Assembly (NCBI RefSeq): GCF_009792355.1
Contig: NZ_CP047045.1
Location: 1,700,501 to 1,764,500 of the forward strand
Reading direction: 5' to 3'
From: Terricaulis silvestris
GTDB taxonomy: Bacteria; Pseudomonadota; Alphaproteobacteria; Caulobacterales; Aquidulcibacteraceae
Length of the DNA stretch: 64,000 nucleotides
This document shows, piece after piece, positions 32,621 through 41,662 of this stretch. The position numbers were made by a program, and so were the translations under genes. The first letter of the stretch is position 1. Each line of letters begins with the position of its first letter. The notes under the pieces were generated by a model, which had not been told where the DNA came from, ran no database searches, and worked only from the letters and a program-made list of their open reading frames with translations.

Positions 32621-32677
32621 CGACGTCGCCCGGGTGGGGGCGCCAAAGCATGACGCGTAAAGCGCAAGGCGGACACA

Positions 32678-34999
32678 ATGTTTGAAGCCACTTTTGAGTC
32701 AGCCAAGAGCTACGAGAACCCGTTCCGCGACGTCGACCTTGATGTTCACTTCACTGACGGAACACAAAGCTGGCGCGTGCCCGCCTTTTGGCGTGGGGCA
32801 AATCGCTGGGGCGTGCGGTTCGCGCCCCCGTCCGCGGGACGCTACTCGTACCGCATCCAATGCAGCGATCTCAAAAATGGGGACCTCAACCAATCTGACC
32901 AGATCGTGGAGGTCGACGCGTATGAAGGCCCCAACAGGTTGTTGAAACGCGGGCCGTTTCGCGTGAGCGCGAGCGGGCGATTTTTTGAGCACCGGGACGG
33001 CACGCCGTTCTACTGGTTGGGTGACACCTGGTACACCGGACTTTCGGATCGTCTCTCCTGGGAAGCGTTTCAGACGCTCACCGCCGATCGCAAGGCGAAG
33101 GGATATTCCGCCGTTCACATCGCGGTGATGACAGTATCGAACGAGGAAGACGCCCCGTTCGATCCGGGCTTTTGCAATGAAGGCGGCAGAGCGTGGGACG
33201 CTGGGTTTGAGCGTTTGAACCCGGCGTTTTTCGACTACGCGGACCGGCGCATCGCGCATCTGGTGGAGGCCGAGATCGCGCCCGTTATTTTCGGCGCCTG
33301 GCGCCAAGCGCTGGCGCAGATGGGCCTTGAGACAGCAAAGAAGTTCTGGCGCTACATCATCGCGCGCTATGGGGCTTACCCAGTCTTCTGGGTAGCCGGC
33401 GGCGAGGTCTACGACAACGTCAATGACCCACGAAGGGGCGTTGTCGGCTGGACCGATCTGGTCCGCTATATCCGGGAGACAGACCCTTATCATCATCCGC
33501 TCGCGGTGCACGAGCTACCGCCCTCCATGGACACTGCGATAACAGACGAGTCGCTGAGCGACTTTGATCTCTTCCAGCCAAGCCATTCGGGATGGGCAAG
33601 CATTCGCGCCGAGATAGTGCAGCTCAACATGCACTACGCGCGAACGCATGTGAAAAAGCCGCTCATCGTCGGTGAAGTCGGGTGGGAGACGTTGGGCGGC
33701 CATCATTACGAGGACCTCCAGCGCATGGCATTTTGGCTGGCCATGCTGAACGGGGCGGCGGGCTTCGCCTACGGCAACGCGATCACTGGTCTCGCATACG
33801 ATGTCGATAAGCCATTCCACCGTATCCGCTTCTCGTTTTTGCGATGGGACGAGGCGATGAATTTTCCCGCCTCCAACCAATTGGGCATCGCCGCGGCATT
33901 GCTGCAAGGATATCCATGGCAGCGCCTTGAGCCTCGTCCAGATTGGATCTCTCCCGGCGGTCCGACTTTTCTCGACCCGCAGAGCGAAGTCGGCGGCTTC
34001 GACATCGATCTCATTGGATCACTAGGCAAACGTCCAGAAGCGCTCGATCGGGAATTCCCGAGTGGCGCGTGGCAAACGCGCGATGCGGATTTCCGCTTGC
34101 CATACGCGGCAGGAATTCCTGGCACGCTTCGCATCATCTATATCCCATCGACCGGTTTCCCCGGCGTCGGAAGTCCAACCGTGCTCAAGCTCGAGCCTGG
34201 CATTGTTTATCGTGCCTATTATTGGGAACCCACGCTGGGCGTAAAGGTGGACTTAGGGAAGGTGGAGGCAGGAAAGGCCGGAGAGGTCGTGCACACGGAC
34301 ACGTTTGAAGCGGGGTCCGTAAACTGGGACCACGCCCTTGGGCGCAGTGAATGCACCGCCCGCGGACTTCTAACGCGTGAGAAGACACTGCTTGTACTTC
34401 GTAACGTGTGGGAAACCGATGCCTTGGTGTCGGTCGAGGCGGAAACGAACGCGGATGTGGGCTTGGTTCTTCGCTACCGAGATTCGGACAACTACACTGT
34501 CGCGACCTACTATGCTCGAACACAATCGATAGGCGTCGTTGTTCGCCGGGATGGAACGGACAGTGGATTGCTTGGCCGCACACCTATTCCTTTTAAGGTC
34601 GATGCGCGCGCGCGCCTTTGCGTTGAGGTGAAAGGCAATTCAGCGATTGTCTCGCTAGTCGATGAGCGGGAGATAGCGACTTCGCCTATTGTCGACATTG
34701 CACCGCTCCATGCCCCAAGCGATGTGGCCCCTGCGTTCAAACCGGGACGAGTAGGGTTGCTCGCATCGGATGACCAGAGTCAATGCTTCACCAAGTTTGA
34801 AGTGCGCCGCTGCGCGGTTCGCGATAGCGACGAAACGCTTGATCGCGAACTCTACGATGCGCGAGGGACATATCGTGGCGCGCTACGAGGGAAGAACTGG
34901 GACGCCTATGGCCGGAACAAAGACATCTTGTTGGATGCCTACCGCCCTGAGCGGCCGCCATTCCCGCAAGATTGGGTTTTGGTGCTGGAAGCCATTTAG
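32678..34999 (+). CDS. DUF5060-DUF4038 apiosidase-like glycoside hydrolase
   Basis: A 773-residue multidomain protein. Residues 1-80 are a DUF5060-type beta-sandwich (WRGANRWGVRFAPPSAGRYSY). Residues about 95-440 form a DUF4038 TIM barrel as in GH140 apiosidases (FYWLGDTWYTGLSDRLSWEAF, FWVAGGEVYDN and LIVGEVGWETLGGHHY, the latter two carrying candidate catalytic acidic residues). After a small beta domain, residues about 545-700 resemble a laminin-G/concanavalin-like module that may bind carbohydrate. No signal peptide. GH140 members release apiose side chains in rhamnogalacturonan II, which would suit a pectin side-chain locus, but the substrate is inferred. Confidence 0.75.
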   Translation: MFEATFESAKSYENPFRDVDLDVHFTDGTQSWRVPAFWRGANRWGVRFAPPSAGRYSYRIQCSDLKNGDLNQSDQIVEVDAYEGPNRLLKRGPFRVSASGRFFEHRDGTPFYWLGDTWYTGLSDRLSWEAFQTLTADRKAKGYSAVHIAVMTVSNEEDAPFDPGFCNEGGRAWDAGFERLNPAFFDYADRRIAHLVEAEIAPVIFGAWRQALAQMGLETAKKFWRYIIARYGAYPVFWVAGGEVYDNVNDPRRGVVGWTDLVRYIRETDPYHHPLAVHELPPSMDTAITDESLSDFDLFQPSHSGWASIRAEIVQLNMHYARTHVKKPLIVGEVGWETLGGHHYEDLQRMAFWLAMLNGAAGFAYGNAITGLAYDVDKPFHRIRFSFLRWDEAMNFPASNQLGIAAALLQGYPWQRLEPRPDWISPGGPTFLDPQSEVGGFDIDLIGSLGKRPEALDREFPSGAWQTRDADFRLPYAAGIPGTLRIIYIPSTGFPGVGSPTVLKLEPGIVYRAYYWEPTLGVKVDLGKVEAGKAGEVVHTDTFEAGSVNWDHALGRSECTARGLLTREKTLLVLRNVWETDALVSVEAETNADVGLVLRYRDSDNYTVATYYARTQSIGVVVRRDGTDSGLLGRTPIPFKVDARARLCVEVKGNSAIVSLVDEREIATSPIVDIAPLHAPSDVAPAFKPGRVGLLASDDQSQCFTKFEVRRCAVRDSDETLDRELYDARGTYRGALRGKNWDAYGRNKDILLDAYRPERPPFPQDWVLVLEAI

Positions 35000-35039
35000 A
35001 ATCGGGATTGGCGTTCCGTTGAAAAGTTTTGGAGGGACG

Positions 35040-36818
35040 GTGCGGAAGCTCTGCCTGCTCATATGTTTCTTATTCGCAGGATGGGACTGTGCGAATTGTA
35101 ATGCATCGGCGCAGCAGATGTCGGTCCATCGTGATGATCAACCTGCGCTCGGCCAAAACTCCCTCCGCCAGCCCAACGTCCCCGAAGGCGAGTGGTTGGA
35201 GTTCAGCCTCGGTTCGTCGCGGTTTTATCCAGGTTCGCTCAGGCGCGTGGAAGTCTACATTCCGGCGCAATATCGGGCAGAGCACCCGGCCTGCGTGATG
35301 ATCATGTTCGACGGGATCGGCTTTGAAGCGCCCGTAGTGGTCGACAATCTGATTCATCGCGGCGAGATGCCGGTGACCGTTGTGATCGGCATCAGACACG
35401 GAACCACGCCTGCGCCGCTCGAAAACGCCGGCCGCCATGATCGCAGTCTCGGCTACGACACCTTGAACGGCGATATGGCTCGGTTCATCCTTGAGGAAGT
35501 GTTGCCAGAAGTCGAACGGCGCCGCACGGTCGCAGGCTTGCCCATCGTACTTTCGCGAGACCCAAACGACCGCGCGGCAGTTGGCGGAAGCTCCGGCGGC
35601 ATCGCGGCGTTCACTTTGGCCTGGGAGCGCCCAGACGCGTTTCGACGGGTCTTCTCAGCGGTCGGAAGTTTCGTGGATCTCCGCGGCGGCGACGTGTATC
35701 CCTCGCTGATCCGGAAGACAGAGCCGAAGCCGATCCGCGTATTCTTGCAGGACGGGACGAATGACAATCTGGATACGCTCCTAGGAGAGATGGGGCAGTG
35801 GCATCTAAGCAATGTCATGATGCTGAGCGCCCTGGAATTCGCCGGCTATGACGTCGCCCACGTCTGGGGTGACGGTGGGCATAGCGGCCGTCACGCCACC
35901 AACATCTTCCCGGAAGTCATGCGCTTCCTGTGGCGCGATTACCCGATGCCAATAGAAGCTCGACCTTCGCGCAATGTCGCGTTGGGAGAGATATTGGCGC
36001 CTGATGAAGCCTGGGAAATGGTCCAAGGAGACTATGGCGCTGCCGTCGCGCTTGCCGTGGCGCCCTCTGGCGATCTGGCGATGAGTGACGGAGCGAGTAT
36101 TTGGCGCGTAAGTCAAACAGATCTGCGGCGCGAACCAATGTCCGCGCGGGGGGGCCATGCATTGGCGTATGGGTCGGATTCACGTTTGAGCGTAGCATCG
36201 GCGGGCGGCCTAACGCGCTACGATGTCAGCGGTAGCCCCCGTGAAGATCTAGCGCGGATTGCCGCAACGCGGTTCGTCGTCACCGCGGAAGGCGATGCTT
36301 ATGCTCTTGAACCACGGACTCGCGACCATAGCGGAAGGCTCTGGCTACTGCGCGCCAGCGGCGTGCGCGTCTTGCTTGATGATGAACTAGATGATCCTTC
36401 GGCCATTGCGATATCACCTGACGGGTTTTGGCTTGCAGTGGCCCAGCGGCATTCACCCTGGGGCTATAATTATGCGATCACGCCGGACGGCGGCGTAGCA
36501 CACCGAATGCGGTTTTATTTGTTCGACATCGGCGGCGATGGCGAGAACGCCAGCGTGACTGATATGGCGATGGATCGCTTCGGTTATCTCTATGCGGCGA
36601 CGCGACTGGGTGTCCAAGTGCTTGATCGCAATGGGCGAACGCGGGCCATAATTCCAGCACCGGGTGGAGTAGTGCGTGCGCTTTCATTTGCGGACGCGGA
36701 TTTTGGTTCACTCTATGTCGCAGGTGGCGATGGGCGCCTCTATCGTCGACGCATGCGAACTCGCGGTGCGCCCGCATGGCACGAAGCGATCGAGCTTCCC
36801 GAGAACCCTTGGTGGTGA
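35040..36818 (+). CDS. Secreted esterase fused to an SMP-30-like beta-propeller
   Basis: A 592-residue exported protein. The GTG at 35040 follows GGAGGG and opens a signal peptide (MRKLCLLICFLFAGW, cleavage near ASAQQ). Residues about 45-300 are an esterase-D/CE1-like alpha/beta hydrolase with the nucleophile elbow GGSSGG (Ser185) and the histidine in DGGHSGRHA (His281). Residues about 310-592 form a propeller with SMP-30-like repeats (AVAPSGDLAMSDG, IAISPDGFWLAVAQ, MAMDRFGYLYAATRLGVQVLD). It may remove an acyl or aryl ester from the glycan or glycoside in the periplasm. The reading frame is open from 34770 inside the previous gene, but that part is not plausible protein. Confidence 0.8.
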   Translation: MRKLCLLICFLFAGWDCANCNASAQQMSVHRDDQPALGQNSLRQPNVPEGEWLEFSLGSSRFYPGSLRRVEVYIPAQYRAEHPACVMIMFDGIGFEAPVVVDNLIHRGEMPVTVVIGIRHGTTPAPLENAGRHDRSLGYDTLNGDMARFILEEVLPEVERRRTVAGLPIVLSRDPNDRAAVGGSSGGIAAFTLAWERPDAFRRVFSAVGSFVDLRGGDVYPSLIRKTEPKPIRVFLQDGTNDNLDTLLGEMGQWHLSNVMMLSALEFAGYDVAHVWGDGGHSGRHATNIFPEVMRFLWRDYPMPIEARPSRNVALGEILAPDEAWEMVQGDYGAAVALAVAPSGDLAMSDGASIWRVSQTDLRREPMSARGGHALAYGSDSRLSVASAGGLTRYDVSGSPREDLARIAATRFVVTAEGDAYALEPRTRDHSGRLWLLRASGVRVLLDDELDDPSAIAISPDGFWLAVAQRHSPWGYNYAITPDGGVAHRMRFYLFDIGGDGENASVTDMAMDRFGYLYAATRLGVQVLDRNGRTRAIIPAPGGVVRALSFADADFGSLYVAGGDGRLYRRRMRTRGAPAWHEAIELPENPWW

Positions 36819-36834
36819 GCGGAGTTCACGTTGT

Positions 36835-37623
36835 CTAAGCGCCTGCGCGCCGGCGTCGAGGCCGCTTACCCGAACCAAACTTGGCATCGCCCACCGCGCG
36901 CGAGTGTACCTCCTGGGTGCGGGAGATGTGTTCGCGCAGCAACTGGAGCGCGGTGCCGAGGTCGTTATTCTTAACGAGATCGACCATGAGCCCGTGCTCT
37001 TCGAGCGAGCGCTTCAGCAAGTAGGGCTCAGGTGTTGAAAGATGAGTGCGGAGGGCAGCAACGCGCGGATTAATCGCTTCATAGGCCTTCGCCAGCAACG
37101 AATTGCCGCAATAGACGAAGAACGAATTGTGGAACGAGTTGTCCAATTGCTGGTAGGCCACGGGCTTCTTTAAGTCGAAGCAGACGCGCATGTCGTCGAC
37201 GATACTCGCCAGAAGTGCGGCCAGCTGGGCGCGATCACGCTGCATCGAAAAGCGGAGCCCCGCTTGTTCAAGTTCGAGGCGCACTTCGCAGAGTTCTCGC
37301 ACTTGCTCAGCGTCCGGCTTGAACACAAGGCCGCCCCGTTGGGGCAGGATCTGCACAAGCCCAATCGCCTGAAGCTGCAGGAGCGCCTCCCGCACAGGCG
37401 ATTTACTGACGCCGAAGGTCAGGGCCAGGGACTTTTCGCTGAGCAGCTCGCCCAATGGGTAGGAGCCGTCGATGATGCCCGTGCGCAGCCGGTCGGCGAT
37501 CACCGCCGATAGTGTCCGAGCGCGCTCGACCTGCTGCACAACGGGCAAGGCCGGGGCCGGGGCAAATGGCGCCACTGGCTTTCGACCCTTGTCCCGTGGC
37601 TTGACTGATATCTTAGATGGCAT
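36835..37623 (-). CDS. GntR-family regulator, FCD/FadR subfamily; probable master regulator
   Basis: A 262-residue repressor or activator. The winged helix-turn-helix is at about 35-105 (IADRLRTGIIDGSYPLGELL, then EKSLALTFGVSKSPVREALLQLQ). The C-terminal FCD domain keeps the metal-site pattern: Asp and His in LDNSFHNSFF and later His residues in EEHGLMV and LREHISR. The ATG at 37623 is preferred; the frame is open to 37674. A copy of the window's recurrent operator occupies codons 2-6, so either the gene is controlled by an operator at its very start or translation begins further in. Convergent with the esterase gene and divergent from the hydroxyacid dehydrogenase gene. Confidence 0.9.
   Translation of the reverse strand: MPSKISVKPRDKGRKPVAPFAPAPALPVVQQVERARTLSAVIADRLRTGIIDGSYPLGELLSEKSLALTFGVSKSPVREALLQLQAIGLVQILPQRGGLVFKPDAEQVRELCEVRLELEQAGLRFSMQRDRAQLAALLASIVDDMRVCFDLKKPVAYQQLDNSFHNSFFVYCGNSLLAKAYEAINPRVAALRTHLSTPEPYLLKRSLEEHGLMVDLVKNNDLGTALQLLREHISRTQEVHSRAVGDAKFGSGKRPRRRRAGA
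37606..37618 (+). promoter_or_regulatory. Candidate GntR operator at the gntR start (autoregulation)
   Basis: TGATATCTTAGAT followed by G. It overlaps the first codons of the GntR gene as annotated, encoding Ser-Lys-Ile-Ser on the minus strand. Its match to sites before four other transcription units ties the regulator to the regulon. Confidence 0.6.
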
Positions 37624-37690
37624 ATTGCTCTGTTGGTCCGCACTTTGTGGGCATAGTCTAGTCCCGCCTGTCATCCAGGGCGAGGCCTTG

Positions 37691-37704
37691 CACCTTAGAT
37701 ATGA
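37691..37704 (-). promoter_or_regulatory. Second candidate GntR site at the hydroxyacid dehydrogenase start
   Basis: CACCTTAGATATGA reads TCATATCTAAGGTG on the minus strand, matching 11 of the 13 fixed bases of the motif TGATATCTNAGATG. It overlaps the ATG at 37701. With the site at 37606 it brackets the divergent promoter. Confidence 0.45.
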
Positions 37705-38669
37705 GAGTTAAAGACTTGCGCAAAATCCTGGTGACAGACGCCACCTTCCCGTCGTTTGACCACGAGAAAGCAGTGGCGGCGCGCCACGGCGCCTCTTTTC
37801 ACGTGTGCCAATGCAAGGGCGCCGAGGAGGTGGCGGCGGCTGCCCAGGGCGTCGATGTGTTGGTGGTCCAGTTCGCCCAAGTGGGCGCAGACGCCATTGC
37901 AAAGCTCAATGATGGCGCCGCGATCGTCCGCTACGGCATCGGCCTCGACAATATCGATCTCAAAGCCGCCCAGGCCCGCGGCGTGCCGGTCGCCTACGTG
38001 CCCGACTACGCCACCGGCGAAGTGGCCGATCACACGGCCGCACTCATCTTGGCGGCGAGCCGAAAGATCATCGCGCTCGATCAATCCGTTCGTGCCGGAA
38101 GGTGGGATCCGGTCGGCGTCGCGCGGCCGATGAAGGCCTATTCGGAATCGGTTGTTGGTTTTGTCGGCTTTGGGCGGATTGGGCGCGGGGTTTATGCGCG
38201 TCTGGCGCCCTTCGGTTTCAAGGCGGTTGCCTATGATCCATTTGCGGACAAGGTTGAGCTTGCCGAACTCGGCGTCGAAGCGGTCGATCTCGACACGGTG
38301 TTCAAACGCGCCGATGTGCTGACGCTCCATAGTCCGCTGACCGACGAGACCCGCCACGTGGTCAACGCAAAGCGTCTGGCTTCGATGAAGCGGGACGCCT
38401 TTATTGTGAACACAGCGCGCGGCCCCCTGGTTGACCCAATCGCCCTCGCCGACGCCCTCGACCAGGGCCTTATCGCGGGTGCGGCGCTTGATGTGTTCCA
38501 AACGGAGCCTCTGGCGCAAGATTCACCGCTCAGAACCTGTCCAAATCTAATCCTCTCGCCGCACGTGGCTTGGTATTCCGCAGGCTCGGCGATCCGCGTT
38601 CAGGAGCTGGCGGCTGATGAGATCGAGCGTCACCTGACTGGCCGCGCCGCGCGAAGGCCGGCTTACTAG
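37701..38669 (+). CDS. NAD-dependent D-2-hydroxyacid dehydrogenase
   Basis: A 322-residue member of the phosphoglycerate-dehydrogenase/CtBP-like family. The Rossmann motif is GFVGFGRIGRG; the catalytic Arg is in VNTARGPLVD, the Glu in DVFQTEP and the His in LSPHVAWYS. It interconverts a 2-ketoacid and a D-2-hydroxyacid in the cytoplasm. It heads the long plus-strand unit that ends with the GH36 gene, and its start is overlaid by a candidate operator. Its substrate in the locus (glyoxylate, hydroxypyruvate, or a sugar-derived ketoacid) is unknown. Confidence 0.87.
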   Translation: MRVKDLRKILVTDATFPSFDHEKAVAARHGASFHVCQCKGAEEVAAAAQGVDVLVVQFAQVGADAIAKLNDGAAIVRYGIGLDNIDLKAAQARGVPVAYVPDYATGEVADHTAALILAASRKIIALDQSVRAGRWDPVGVARPMKAYSESVVGFVGFGRIGRGVYARLAPFGFKAVAYDPFADKVELAELGVEAVDLDTVFKRADVLTLHSPLTDETRHVVNAKRLASMKRDAFIVNTARGPLVDPIALADALDQGLIAGAALDVFQTEPLAQDSPLRTCPNLILSPHVAWYSAGSAIRVQELAADEIERHLTGRAARRPAY

Positions 38670-38680
38670 GAACGCCAGCG

Positions 38681-39754
38681 ATGTCGCGCCGATTTTCGAT
38701 TGTTCTGATGCTTCTGGTGCTGAGTATGACGTCTTCGGCCGCTTCTTTCGAGACTGAGCAGGACATTGACGAGGCTGCTGTGGAATTCCCTGCGGCGGTC
38801 GTCCCTTACTCGGGAATCGCAAGCGCGGAGGCGCGAGCAAACTACATCGAGAACAGGGCTGCTTCTGATCGCGCATTTTCTCCGGCAAGCAGCGTGTCGC
38901 TTCGCCAGAGCGTCGATAACGAGTTACTGATCCCTGGGCTCGTGCGGTTGCGGGAAACGTTTGCCGTCGACATCACGCCGCAGCTGATCAACAACGTGCA
39001 CACCGATGTGGTGACGCCTCAATCTGGCGTCTCCTCGCGCAATCAGCACCGGGTGCTGATCAATCTACATGGTGGGGCCTTCATGTTCGGCGCGCGCCTT
39101 GGCGGGCAGATGGAATCCGTGCCGATCGCTAGCCTTGGCCGGTTCAAGATCATCACGATCGACTATCGGATGGCGCCGGAGGCGTCATTTCCGGCGGCGA
39201 GCGAGGATGTCGCCTCGGTGTATCAAGCGCTCCTTGAGGACTATCGTCCCGAGAATATCGGGATCTTTGGGTGTTCAGCGGGCGCAATTCTTGGCGCGGA
39301 AAGCGTCGCTTGGTTTCAGCGCCATGGCTTGCCGCGGCCCGGCGCTCTGGGCATGTTTGGCGCGGGCGCTGGTTACGGTCGCCTTGGCGACGGCGATGCC
39401 ATCGGTGCGCTTTGGCAAGGGCGAGCGCCGTCCCGGGCCGGCGTCTTGCCGTACTTCGCCAACGCTGATCTAGCTGATCCCTTAGTGTCGCCCGTTGGCG
39501 ACGACACCGTGCTGCGCGCGTTTCCGCCTTCGCTTCTAATCAGCGGCACGCGTGATTTTTCGCTCTCGAACGTCGTTCACACCCACGCGCGCCTCGTATC
39601 GCTCGGCGGGGATGCTGACCTTCATGTGTGGGAGGGGGCGACACATTGTTCTTTCGCTCAAGGCATCGTCGATCCAAGCGTTCCAGAACATCAACAGGCG
39701 TGGCGCGTAATCGTGAATTTCTTTGACCAAAGGCTGGGTGCGCGCCGCAGGTAG
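38681..39754 (+). CDS. Secreted alpha/beta hydrolase, HSL-like esterase
   Basis: A 357-residue esterase with an N-terminal signal peptide (SIVLMLLVLSMTSSA, residues 6-20). The hormone-sensitive-lipase oxyanion motif LHGGAF is at 129-134, the nucleophile elbow GCSAG gives Ser199, and the acid and base are probably Asp292 (GTRDFS) and His322 (GATHCSF). It acts in the periplasm or outside, perhaps removing acetyl or other acyl groups from the substrate before cytoplasmic glycosidases act. It lies 11 bases after the dehydrogenase gene. Confidence 0.85.
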   Translation: MSRRFSIVLMLLVLSMTSSAASFETEQDIDEAAVEFPAAVVPYSGIASAEARANYIENRAASDRAFSPASSVSLRQSVDNELLIPGLVRLRETFAVDITPQLINNVHTDVVTPQSGVSSRNQHRVLINLHGGAFMFGARLGGQMESVPIASLGRFKIITIDYRMAPEASFPAASEDVASVYQALLEDYRPENIGIFGCSAGAILGAESVAWFQRHGLPRPGALGMFGAGAGYGRLGDGDAIGALWQGRAPSRAGVLPYFANADLADPLVSPVGDDTVLRAFPPSLLISGTRDFSLSNVVHTHARLVSLGGDADLHVWEGATHCSFAQGIVDPSVPEHQQAWRVIVNFFDQRLGARRR

Positions 39755-39824
39755 CAAGACAACTTTCGAGAGGTTTAGAAAGTCGTGCGCAAGACACGGC
39801 GATGAGCAGAATAGGGAGGCCGGC

Positions 39825-40598
39825 GTGAAGCGACTGAAAGGTAAGACGGCGATTGTAACAGGCGCCGCCCAAGGTATTGGGCGGGCGATCGCGCAGTGCT
39901 TCGTCACTGAGGGCGCGCGCGTCGCCTTGGTCGACATCAACACCAAACGCGGGCGCGAAGCCGCCGATGAATTGGCGGCGTCGGGCGCTCAGGTGTGCTT
40001 CGTCGAGGTCGATGTCGCCGATCCCGCTTCCGTCAACACCATGGTTGCCGAGGTGGTGAAACAGCTTGGGCCGCCCAACCTGCTCGTGAACAACGCCGGC
40101 ATCGCCGTCTTCCGCGACCCGCTCGAAACCAGTGTGGAAGATTGGCGTCACTGCTTTGCCGTCGACACCGATGGTGTCTGGCATTGCAGCCGCGCAGTGC
40201 TGCCTCACCTCTTGGAACTGGGGAAGGGCGATATCATCAATATCGCTTCGGTGCATGCGTCCCAGATCATCCCGAAATGCTTTCCGTATCCGGTGGCAAA
40301 GCATGCGGTCGTAGGTCTGACGCGCGCGCTGGCTATTGAGTATGCCGACCGCAACATTCGCGTGAATGCGATTTCACCGGGCTATATTGGCACCGAGATC
40401 GTCGAGAAAATCTTCGCCGATGCCCCCGATCCAGAAAAAATGCGCGCGGAGACCGATGCGCTCCATCCTGTCAAACGCATCGGGCGTCCCGAAGAGATCG
40501 GCTGGGCGGCTGTCTTCTTGGCGTCCGACGAAGCGCGATTTTTGACCGCGCAGAACATTGTCATCGATGGCGGCCGCTCTGTCGTATTTCATCAATGA
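39825..40598 (+). CDS. Short-chain dehydrogenase, possible sugar 1-dehydrogenase
   Basis: A 257-residue classical SDR with TGAAQGIGRA cofactor loop, VNNAGIAV and the YPVAK catalytic pair. The GTG at 39825 is preceded by GGGAGG with five-base spacing; the open frame begins at 39723. It resembles SDRs of the kind that oxidise L-rhamnose, L-fucose or D-xylose at C1. A role as L-rhamnose 1-dehydrogenase feeding the lactonases is possible but not provable from sequence. Its stop overlaps the next start. Confidence 0.85.
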   Translation: MKRLKGKTAIVTGAAQGIGRAIAQCFVTEGARVALVDINTKRGREAADELAASGAQVCFVEVDVADPASVNTMVAEVVKQLGPPNLLVNNAGIAVFRDPLETSVEDWRHCFAVDTDGVWHCSRAVLPHLLELGKGDIINIASVHASQIIPKCFPYPVAKHAVVGLTRALAIEYADRNIRVNAISPGYIGTEIVEKIFADAPDPEKMRAETDALHPVKRIGRPEEIGWAAVFLASDEARFLTAQNIVIDGGRSVVFHQ

Positions 40599-41662
40599 GA
40601 AGCTTCGCCGCAACCGTTGCAGCCCTTGAGCGGGCGAATATCCCGGTCGAGGCGGCGTGCGATCAGGGCTGCATGGCGCTGACCACGCACGGTGCGCGCC
40701 TCATCGGCCTCAGTCTTAGCGAGCGCGATGAAAACCTACTCTACACCCATCCCCGTCTCGAAGAGACTGAGGTTGTGATCCATCGTCCTGAGGTGCTTGC
40801 GGCGGGTATTGGCGGTGACAGGCTCTGGTTTGCGCCCGAGCTTCGCTATCATTGGCGCGGCGCGCCCGATTGGGTCAGTTTTTCCAACAACAGCGTCCCC
40901 AAAGAATCCGATCCGGGCGCCTACGTGTTCGTGGACGCTGGCGCCAATGCCCTCAGTGTTGCGGGCGCCGTGAGTTTGCCTACAACCACGGACGCGCCGC
41001 CATTGCCCATCCGCGTCGGCCGCACAATCTCCTTTGCGCCGCCGCCGCTCCCACACGGCCACGCCCTCATGCGGCCTGTTGATTATGTCGGCGTACGATC
41101 GGATTGGCGGCTCGATATTGAAGAAGGCGCAAAGGTTGGCCGCGTCGACCTCTGGCACATTCTGCAGGCAGAGGTCGATGCCCGCGCGATCGCGCCGGTC
41201 AACCCAGGCAGGGGCAAAGATCTACTTCTATATAGCCCGAACCACAGCGACTGGACCGTCCGTGATGATCACGTGCATTGGCGTTTTCGTGGAGCAGCGA
41301 ACGCTAAGTTAGGCTTGAGCGCAAAGGCCACAACGGGGCGCGCAGGCTTCGTGCGCCGTCTGAGCGATGGCCGCACCTCCCTTATCGTGCGCGATTTTCC
41401 CGTGCGGCATGATCGCGAATATGGCGACCATCCTCATGGCGCCCCGCGCAATGACCAGGTGCTGCAGCTGTGGGACGGCTTCGGCTTCGGTGAAGTTGAG
41501 TATCACAGCCCGGTGCTCGACGCGGCAGAGGGCGCGCGCAGCCTCGAAGAGAGTGATCACATCTGGGCCTTTGCGAGCTCCGCGACAGCGATCGCCGCGC
41601 TTGGGTCCGCTCTGCTCGCCGTCGACATCCATTCCTACGTTACAAAGGAAATGCGGGCATGA
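40595..41662 (+). CDS. Galactose-mutarotase-like protein of unknown function
   Basis: A 355-residue protein of mostly beta character, without a signal. ALTTHGARLIGLSLSERDEN and the following GGDRLWFAPELRYHW resemble the N-terminal strands of aldose-epimerase-fold proteins, including DUF4380/DUF6786-like groups often found in glycan loci. A possible active-site region is DREYGDHPHGAPR. I do not recognise a described enzyme. It is translationally coupled at both ends (four-base overlaps) with SDR genes, so it probably acts on the same sugar or sugar acid. Confidence 0.55.
   Translation: MRSFAATVAALERANIPVEAACDQGCMALTTHGARLIGLSLSERDENLLYTHPRLEETEVVIHRPEVLAAGIGGDRLWFAPELRYHWRGAPDWVSFSNNSVPKESDPGAYVFVDAGANALSVAGAVSLPTTTDAPPLPIRVGRTISFAPPPLPHGHALMRPVDYVGVRSDWRLDIEEGAKVGRVDLWHILQAEVDARAIAPVNPGRGKDLLLYSPNHSDWTVRDDHVHWRFRGAANAKLGLSAKATTGRAGFVRRLSDGRTSLIVRDFPVRHDREYGDHPHGAPRNDQVLQLWDGFGFGEVEYHSPVLDAAEGARSLEESDHIWAFASSATAIAALGSALLAVDIHSYVTKEMRA

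Noticed and set aside
32699-33511. 270-codon minus-strand open frame
   Set aside because: It is antisense to the DUF5060-DUF4038 gene and has no supporting features.
37695-38519. 274-codon minus-strand open frame
   Set aside because: It is antisense to the hydroxyacid dehydrogenase, whose Rossmann and catalytic motifs are intact.
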